From NCBI GenBank assembly GCA_005800795.1, contig SYEN01000043.1:1-10378 (forward strand): a stretch of 10,378 bases of DNA. The letters are read 5' to 3'. This stretch comes from Burkholderiales bacterium (GTDB taxonomy: Bacteria > Pseudomonadota > Gammaproteobacteria > Burkholderiales > SG8-41). The notes under the pieces were generated by a model. It was not told where the DNA came from and did not search any database. It saw only the letters and a program-made list of their open reading frames with translations. Of this stretch, positions 6,297-10,378 are shown one piece after another. Within the stretch, counting starts at the first letter, position 1. Every line of letters starts with the position of its first letter. A program made the translations under genes and the position numbers.

Positions 6297-7274
6297 TCAA
6301 TCCGCACTCAGCTTCAAATCCCGCACAATCTTCCCCCACGCTTCGATCTCCGAGCGAAAGTAAGCGCCGAACTCCTCTGGCGTATTGCCGATCAGCACAA
6401 AGCCCAGGTCGTTTAAGCGTTTGCTGATGCTGGCGTTGCCCAGTGTGGCCACTGAGGCTTTGTGCGCACGATCGATAATCTCGCGTGGCGTTTTGGCGGG
6501 CACCACGATGCCATACCAATTGCCCGATTCAAATTTCGCCATGTTGGTAAAGCCGCTTTCGGCGACGGTCGGCAGTTCGGGCATCAGCGACAGGCATTTG
6601 CTGCTGGTCACCGCCAGCGGCCGCAGGCGGCCTTGCTTGACTTGTGGAATCGCGCCTGCTGCCGGTGAAAAATACACCGAGGTTTCGCCGGCGATCACGG
6701 CGGTGAGTGCTTCGCCGCCCGCGCGGTAGGGCACATGCAGCATGTCGACACCGGCCTGACGCTTGAACATTTCCGCTGCGAGAAACGTAAACGTGCCCAC
6801 GCCCGCCGACGAATGATTGATCGCACCAGGCCGTGCCTTGGCCAGAGCCACCAGTTCCTTGATGGATTTCACAGGCAACGACGGATGGGTAACCAGTATC
6901 GCCGGGCCAGTGGCCAGCAACGACACCGGCGTGAAATCGCGCACCGGGTCGTAAGCGAGCTTGCGATACATCGACACGTTGACTGCGTGCGCCATGTTGA
7001 CCATGAACAGCGTGTAGCCGTCGGCGGGTGCGCGCGCGGCGATTTCCGTGCCGATGTTGCCCGCTGCGCCCGCGCGATTTTCGAGGATGACTTGCTGGCC
7101 GAACACGTCCGCCAGACCGCCGGCGTAGATGCGGCCGATGGTGTCCGAGCCGCTGCCCGCCGAAAACGGCACCAACAGCCGCACGACTTTCTGCGGGTAA
7201 TTTTGGGCGGCGGCGGCGCAGGCGGCGGTAAGCAGCACCGTACTTGTCAACAGGCTGGATGGTTTATAAAGCAT
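6297..7274 (-). CDS. Bug/TctC-family periplasmic substrate-binding protein
   Basis: Bug proteins are periplasmic binding proteins of tripartite tricarboxylate transport systems and usually bind carboxylates or small organic acids. The protein has 325 residues from the ATG at 7274. It has a signal peptide of about 24 residues ending AAAAQ, then PFSAGSGSD (36-44), ENRAGAAGNIG (65-75) and ARAPADGYTL (80-89). VPYRAGGEA, PELPTVAESGF and WYGIVVPAKTP come later, all family signatures. A cysteine at 19 (TAAC) is a poor lipobox, so simple signal peptidase I cleavage is likelier. AGGG (7281-7284 on the minus strand) with a 6-nt spacer favours this ATG over those at 7295 and 7289. There are no tctA/tctB membrane genes nearby; the gene directly upstream on the same strand, 40 bp away, is a TSUP carrier. 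The ligand is unknown. Confidence 0.93.
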   Translation of the reverse strand: MLYKPSSLLTSTVLLTAACAAAAQNYPQKVVRLLVPFSAGSGSDTIGRIYAGGLADVFGQQVILENRAGAAGNIGTEIAARAPADGYTLFMVNMAHAVNVSMYRKLAYDPVRDFTPVSLLATGPAILVTHPSLPVKSIKELVALAKARPGAINHSSAGVGTFTFLAAEMFKRQAGVDMLHVPYRAGGEALTAVIAGETSVYFSPAAGAIPQVKQGRLRPLAVTSSKCLSLMPELPTVAESGFTNMAKFESGNWYGIVVPAKTPREIIDRAHKASVATLGNASISKRLNDLGFVLIGNTPEEFGAYFRSEIEAWGKIVRDLKLSAD

Positions 7275-7314
7275 AGCGCGCCCTGACATAAGCATTTGTT
7301 TTTATTGATATTTT

Positions 7315-8082
7315 TTAACGAAAGAAATAACGTCCGCCCTGCCAAATCAGCAACGCAGCCACGACAAACAGGATTTTACGCAGCAATTTTTGATAGGTCT
7401 CAATGCTGAAATAACGTTGCAGGCGCTGGCCCACCGCCATGCCCGCCAGCGCGACCAGCATGAGCGGAACATTCGCCGCTGCTGCGTTGAGGCTCAGTTC
7501 GCCCGCGCTGGCGAGGGTGCCCGCCTGCACAATTTTGCCGCCCAGAAAACTCAGATTCATGATCTGCGTCATGATGGTGGTTTCTGCGCCGAGCAACATG
7601 AAGTAAATCAGCAAGGGCGGCAGCGCGTTGTTGACCGAGCCAGAGAAAAACCCGCCGGCCAAACCAAACGTGGCCTGTGCCGTGCGCGGACGGCGCATCA
7701 GTGCGTTCCAGTCGAGCAGCGCGATCTGATTTTGGTGGAGGTAAATCAAGATGATCGCCGCCAGCAGTAACCGCAACGGCTCCTGTGGTGCGACGATCAG
7801 CACACAGGCGCCGATGAACGAGCCGATCAGCACATACACCGCCACCGGCCAATGCACGCCCAGGCTCGCGCGCCAGTTGCCACCCTGCACCACGCTGATA
7901 ATGTTGACCATCATGTTGGGCAACAAGTTGAGCAGCACCGCCGTTTTTATGTCGGTCATCAATGCCAGCAGCGGCGTGGAAATCGCCGGAAAGCCAAACC
8001 CCATCGCGCCTTGCGTCATGCCCGCGACGAATATCGTCAAGGTTATGGCGGCCCACAGCACGGTTGAAAATTCGAGACCCAT
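7315..8082 (-). CDS. TauE/SafE (TSUP) family membrane transporter
   Basis: This is a 255-residue, very hydrophobic protein with about seven or eight predicted membrane segments spread along its length. It has the N-terminal glycine-rich helix GMTQGAMGFGFP (21-32) typical of the TSUP (TauE/SafE) family, and a second, weaker repeat half beginning near residue 130. Characterised family members move sulfite, sulfoacetate, other organic sulfur acids or organic anions across the inner membrane; the substrate here cannot be deduced. The ATG at 8082 forms a TGATG stop-start junction with the upstream methyltransferase. A GTG at 8085 would give a 4-bp overlap and only one more residue. No Shine-Dalgarno sequence is visible, so translational coupling to midA is likely. 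The Bug-protein gene follows after 40 bp, suggesting one transcript of three genes. Confidence 0.88.
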   Translation of the reverse strand: MGLEFSTVLWAAITLTIFVAGMTQGAMGFGFPAISTPLLALMTDIKTAVLLNLLPNMMVNIISVVQGGNWRASLGVHWPVAVYVLIGSFIGACVLIVAPQEPLRLLLAAIILIYLHQNQIALLDWNALMRRPRTAQATFGLAGGFFSGSVNNALPPLLIYFMLLGAETTIMTQIMNLSFLGGKIVQAGTLASAGELSLNAAAANVPLMLVALAGMAVGQRLQRYFSIETYQKLLRKILFVVAALLIWQGGRYFFR

Positions 8083-9257
8083 CACAAGGTGTGCGACTTG
8101 TCGCCGCGCGTGAAGCCCACCAGCGGCAAATCAAAATGTTTGCCGAACGCAATGACTTTAAACAGTTCGCCCATTTCGGCTGGCGACAGCAGCTTTTGCG
8201 CCTGCGCGGCGAGCGGCGCGTAGGCGCGGACATCGCTGGCGGGCGTTTGCGCGAGCAGAAGCGTGATGCCGCAGTTGATCAGAAAATTCGCCTGCGAGGT
8301 GTAGCCCGCCAGTGTTGCGCCGCCGTCGAGGGCGGCGGCAGCCACGGCGCTGAAATCCACATGCGTGGTGATGTCCTGCAAACCCACGAAAGCAAAGGGA
8401 TCATCGTGCGCATGATGGCGATAGTGGCACATCAGCGTGCCGCGGGTGCGCTGCGGATGATAAAACTCGCGCGCGGGGAAGCCGTAGTCGATGAATAGCA
8501 GGACGCCACGGGTCAGCAGGCGACTGAGGCTTGTGACGAGGGCGCGTGCAGTCAAGTTGATTTCGGTCTGGTAATCATCCGCAGAAAGATGCAGGCTTTC
8601 AACGGCACGACGAACTTCTTCCGATGTACCGGCTTCATCCCGGTAAAAAGTGTTAGCGGCGGCGCCGTGCCTTACAAAAAACTCGCGCGTGTCGCCGCTG
8701 CGGGTTGTGACCATCCGCGCCGGCGTTGCATCCAGCACTTCGTTTGCCAGCACCATACCTTCCAGTTGCGCCGGCAATGTGTCCATCCATTGCACGCGTG
8801 CGATCATCTCTGGCGCGTGCTGCAAGAGGCGTTTACGTTGCCGTTCACGCAAATCCGCGCTCAGTTCCAGAATGAAATACGCTTCCGGCACACAACCCAG
8901 CGCGTGCATTTCCAGCAGTAAATCCGCCGCCAGCGCACCACTGCCTGCGCCGATTTCCAGCACATTGCACAATCCCTCACCGTGCAACTGCGCCCATTGG
9001 CGGGCGATACACCGTGCGAACAGCGGCGACAGTTCCGGCGCGGTGACAAAATCGCCCCCTTCACCGAGTTTGCGGCTGCCCGCGCTGTAGTAGCCAAGGC
9101 CTGGCGCGTAGAGCGCGAGTTCCATGTACTGGGCGAAGCTGATCCAGCCGCCCGCCTCGTCGATTTCGCGTGCGATAAGCGCCGATAGCTCATCGCTTAA
9201 TGCCTGCGCTTCGGGCGATGGCGCGGGTAAATGCGCAAGATGCGGGGGAATAATCAC
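8082..9257 (-). CDS. MidA/NDUFAF7-like class I SAM-dependent methyltransferase (DUF185)
   Basis: The 391-residue protein belongs to the family of MidA and mitochondrial NDUFAF7, a protein arginine methyltransferase that modifies NDUFS2 during complex I assembly. The bacterial target is not established. Visible signatures are FAQYMELALYAPGLGYY (41-57), GDFVTAPELSPLF (68-80), the SAM-binding LEIGAGSG (100-107), NEVLDATPARMV (172-183) and FIDYGFPAREFYHPQR towards the C terminus. The length is normal for the family. The start is a GTG (9255-9257); no in-frame ATG occurs upstream before a stop, and the next internal Met is residue 45, inside conserved sequence. A 15-bp palindrome (9259-9273) abuts the start codon. 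The gene is divergent from folM and forms the head of a likely operon with the TSUP and Bug genes. Confidence 0.92.
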   Translation of the reverse strand: MIIPPHLAHLPAPSPEAQALSDELSALIAREIDEAGGWISFAQYMELALYAPGLGYYSAGSRKLGEGGDFVTAPELSPLFARCIARQWAQLHGEGLCNVLEIGAGSGALAADLLLEMHALGCVPEAYFILELSADLRERQRKRLLQHAPEMIARVQWMDTLPAQLEGMVLANEVLDATPARMVTTRSGDTREFFVRHGAAANTFYRDEAGTSEEVRRAVESLHLSADDYQTEINLTARALVTSLSRLLTRGVLLFIDYGFPAREFYHPQRTRGTLMCHYRHHAHDDPFAFVGLQDITTHVDFSAVAAAALDGGATLAGYTSQANFLINCGITLLLAQTPASDVRAYAPLAAQAQKLLSPAEMGELFKVIAFGKHFDLPLVGFTRGDKSHTL

Positions 9258-9258
9258 G

Positions 9259-9273
9259 CGGGGATGATCCCCG
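9259..9273. promoter_or_regulatory. 15-bp palindrome in the midA/folM divergent gap
   Basis: CGGGGAT (9259-9265) and ATCCCCG (9267-9273) are perfect 7-bp arms around one base. In the midA transcript this gives a GC-rich stem (CGGGG/CCCCG, loop AUCAU) ending one nucleotide before the GTG start. On the folM side it covers the position expected for a -35 element if TAAAAT (9281-9286) is the -10. It could be an operator shared by both genes or a translational control hairpin for midA. Confidence 0.5.
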
Positions 9274-9280
9274 AATACGC

Positions 9281-9286
9281 TAAAAT
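9281..9286 (+). promoter_or_regulatory. Putative -10 element of folM
   Basis: TAAAAT matches the sigma70 -10 consensus in five of six positions and lies 12 bp before the folM ATG (9299). It would give a leader of only about 5-6 nt. No Shine-Dalgarno sequence is present before the ATG, which fits an almost leaderless mRNA. No good -35 is seen 17 bp upstream, where the palindrome 9259-9273 lies. Confidence 0.35.
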
Positions 9287-9298
9287 AAACAATACGTT

Positions 9299-10051
9299 AT
9301 GAAACTTTCTCTCGATCAAAAAGCGGTGTTGGTCACAGCCGGTGCGCGGCGCGTGGGTGCGGCGATTTGCCGGCGGCTGCACGCGGCGGGCGCGAATGTG
9401 ATGGTGAATTATTTGCGTTCGGGCAAGGCGGCGCGCGAGCTGGTGGCCGAGCTGAACACGCGGCGAGCGGGCTCGGCGGCCATGGTCAAAGCCGATTTGC
9501 TGCACGTCGATGCACCAGAGCGATTGGTCAAAGCCATGCTACAAACCTTTGGCCGGCTGGACGCGCTGGTCAACAACGCGTCAAGTTTTTACCCGACGCC
9601 AGTGGGCAAGCTGAACGAAACCGCATGGCAGGATTTGATCGGCACCAACCTCAAGGCGCCGTTGTTCATTGCACAGGCGGCAGCAGCCGAGTTGAAAAAG
9701 CGCCGGGGTTGCATCGTCAACATCGTTGACATACACGCGGATTTTCCGTTGAAGGATTACGTGATTTACAGCATCGCCAAGGGCGGGTTGGCGGCGTTGA
9801 CGCGTTCGCTCGCACGCGAACTGGCACCGGCGGTGCGCGTCAACGGCGTATCGCCGGGGCCGATTTTGTGGCCCGATGCGGACATCTGGAAAAGCGCCAA
9901 AACCCGCAAGGCAATTGTGGATCGCACGCTGCTCAAGCGCACCGGCGAGCCGGATGATATTGCGCGCGCGGTGGAATTTTTAATCGTTGGCGCGCCTTAT
10001 GTTACCGGGCAAATTCTTGCCGTCGATGGCGGACGCAGCATCTCATTATGA
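9299..10051 (+). CDS. folM: Pteridine reductase (PTR1/FolM-type short-chain dehydrogenase)
   Basis: This 250-residue SDR enzyme most likely reduces dihydrobiopterin/dihydromonapterin or dihydrofolate with NADPH. TAGARRVG (14-21) is the cofactor loop, with arginines typical of NADPH-preferring pteridine reductases. NNASSFYPTP (90-99) follows. The catalytic set is Asp144, Tyr157 and Lys161 (VDIHADFPLKDYVIYSIAK), where Asp replaces the usual SDR serine. The 13- and 4-residue spacings equal those of trypanosomatid PTR1 (Asp181, Tyr194, Lys198), which separates this protein from ordinary oxidoreductases. SPGPILWP (175-182) and the C-terminal GQILAVDGGRS are also typical. The gene is complete, lacks a visible ribosome site, is divergent from midA, and overlaps ttcA by 4 bp (ATGA), so the two are probably cotranscribed. 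Confidence 0.9.
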   Translation: MKLSLDQKAVLVTAGARRVGAAICRRLHAAGANVMVNYLRSGKAARELVAELNTRRAGSAAMVKADLLHVDAPERLVKAMLQTFGRLDALVNNASSFYPTPVGKLNETAWQDLIGTNLKAPLFIAQAAAAELKKRRGCIVNIVDIHADFPLKDYVIYSIAKGGLAALTRSLARELAPAVRVNGVSPGPILWPDADIWKSAKTRKAIVDRTLLKRTGEPDDIARAVEFLIVGAPYVTGQILAVDGGRSISL

Positions 10052-10378
10052 ACTCACCTGTAGATACACAAATCATTCACTTCACCCCGCGCAGCAACAA
10101 AGAGCGCAAGCAAGGCTACGAGTCGAACAAGCTCGCCAAGCGCCTGCGCCGTCTGGCAGGGCAGGCCATCGCCGATTTCGACATGATTCACGACGGCGAC
10201 AAAATCATGGTGTGCCTGTCGGGCGGCAAGGACAGCTACGCGCTGCTGGATATTTTGCTGCATCTGAAGGAACACGCGCCGATACACTTTGACCTGGTGG
10301 CGGTGAATCTCGATCAAAAGCAGCCGAACTTTCCCGAGCATGTGTTGCCCGATTACCTCAAGCAACTCGGCGTGCCGT
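10048..10378 (+). CDS. ttcA: tRNA 2-thiocytidine biosynthesis protein TtcA (N-terminal part, cut by window end)
   Basis: TtcA is a PP-loop ATPase with an iron-sulfur cluster that thiolates cytidine 32 of some tRNAs. Only the first 110 codons are in the window. The frame from the ATG at 10048 is open to the edge and reads MNSPVDTQIIHFTPRSNKER..., a positively charged helix (KLAKRLRRL), then VCLSGGKDSYALLDIL, with the PP-loop SGGKDS at 58-63. VNLDQKQPNFPEHVLPDYL at the end is diagnostic for TtcA rather than TilS or other PP-loop enzymes. The cluster-binding cysteines would lie beyond the edge and cannot be checked. The start codon overlaps the folM stop as ATGA, suggesting translational coupling. 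Confidence 0.95.
   Translation, partial: MNSPVDTQIIHFTPRSNKERKQGYESNKLAKRLRRLAGQAIADFDMIHDGDKIMVCLSGGKDSYALLDILLHLKEHAPIHFDLVAVNLDQKQPNFPEHVLPDYLKQLGVP

Noticed and set aside
7200..7274. Lipoprotein signal for the Bug protein (TAAC at residues 16-19)
   Set aside because: Position -3 is Thr rather than Leu, and a normal signal peptidase I site (AAAAQ) follows directly.
6735..7286. 183-codon plus-strand frame opposite the Bug-protein gene
   Set aside because: Antisense shadow rich in Arg, His and Ala, with no family likeness; the minus-strand Bug protein is unmistakable.
7400..8233. 277-codon frame on the minus strand overlapping the TSUP and midA genes
   Set aside because: Alternative-frame shadow; the TSUP and MidA frames explain the region fully, and the shadow is Arg/Gly/His-rich without motifs.

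Overview
The window looks like a chromosomal segment of a betaproteobacterium, most probably Burkholderiales or a close relative. The reasons are a GC-rich sequence with strongly G/C-biased third codon positions, a Bug/TctC-type periplasmic binding protein (a family expanded in Burkholderiales), and a gene set (slt, NDUFA9-like, cca, MidA-like, pteridine reductase, ttcA) that I remember as a betaproteobacterial neighbourhood. This placement comes from memory and family content, not from a search.

Layout. Positions 1-521 hold no convincing gene; the stretch is visibly AT-richer than the rest and carries several inverted repeats. From 522 to 4778 three plus-strand genes follow: a periplasmic soluble lytic transglycosylase (slt), an NDUFA9-type NAD(P)-binding protein, and the CCA-adding enzyme with an HD domain (cca). 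A 182-bp gap then contains two head-to-head copies of a dRS3/REP-like repeat. Next come a YfcG-type glutathione S-transferase and an exported intradiol-dioxygenase-like protein, both on plus (4961-6240). They converge on a minus-strand cluster read 9257 to 6297: a MidA/NDUFAF7-like methyltransferase, a TauE/SafE-type (TSUP) membrane protein that starts on the methyltransferase stop codon, and a Bug-type substrate-binding protein. A 41-bp divergent gap separates this cluster from a plus-strand pair, pteridine reductase (folM/PTR1 type) and ttcA, which overlap by 4 bp. ttcA runs off the end of the window.

Functionally most of the window is housekeeping: peptidoglycan turnover, tRNA 3'-end maturation, tRNA 2-thiocytidine formation, pterin reduction, and two relatives of mitochondrial complex I accessory or assembly factors. 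The accessory part is 4961-8082 (GST, exported dioxygenase, Bug protein, TSUP carrier), plausibly concerned with small organic acids, aromatics or sulfur compounds. The substrate cannot be read from sequence.

I see no CRISPR, rRNA, tRNA, transposase, phage or recognisable defence gene. The best leads for something undescribed are the orphan Bug plus TSUP pair tied to midA, the complex-I-like gene pair, the structured leader at 1-521, and the palindrome abutting the midA start codon.
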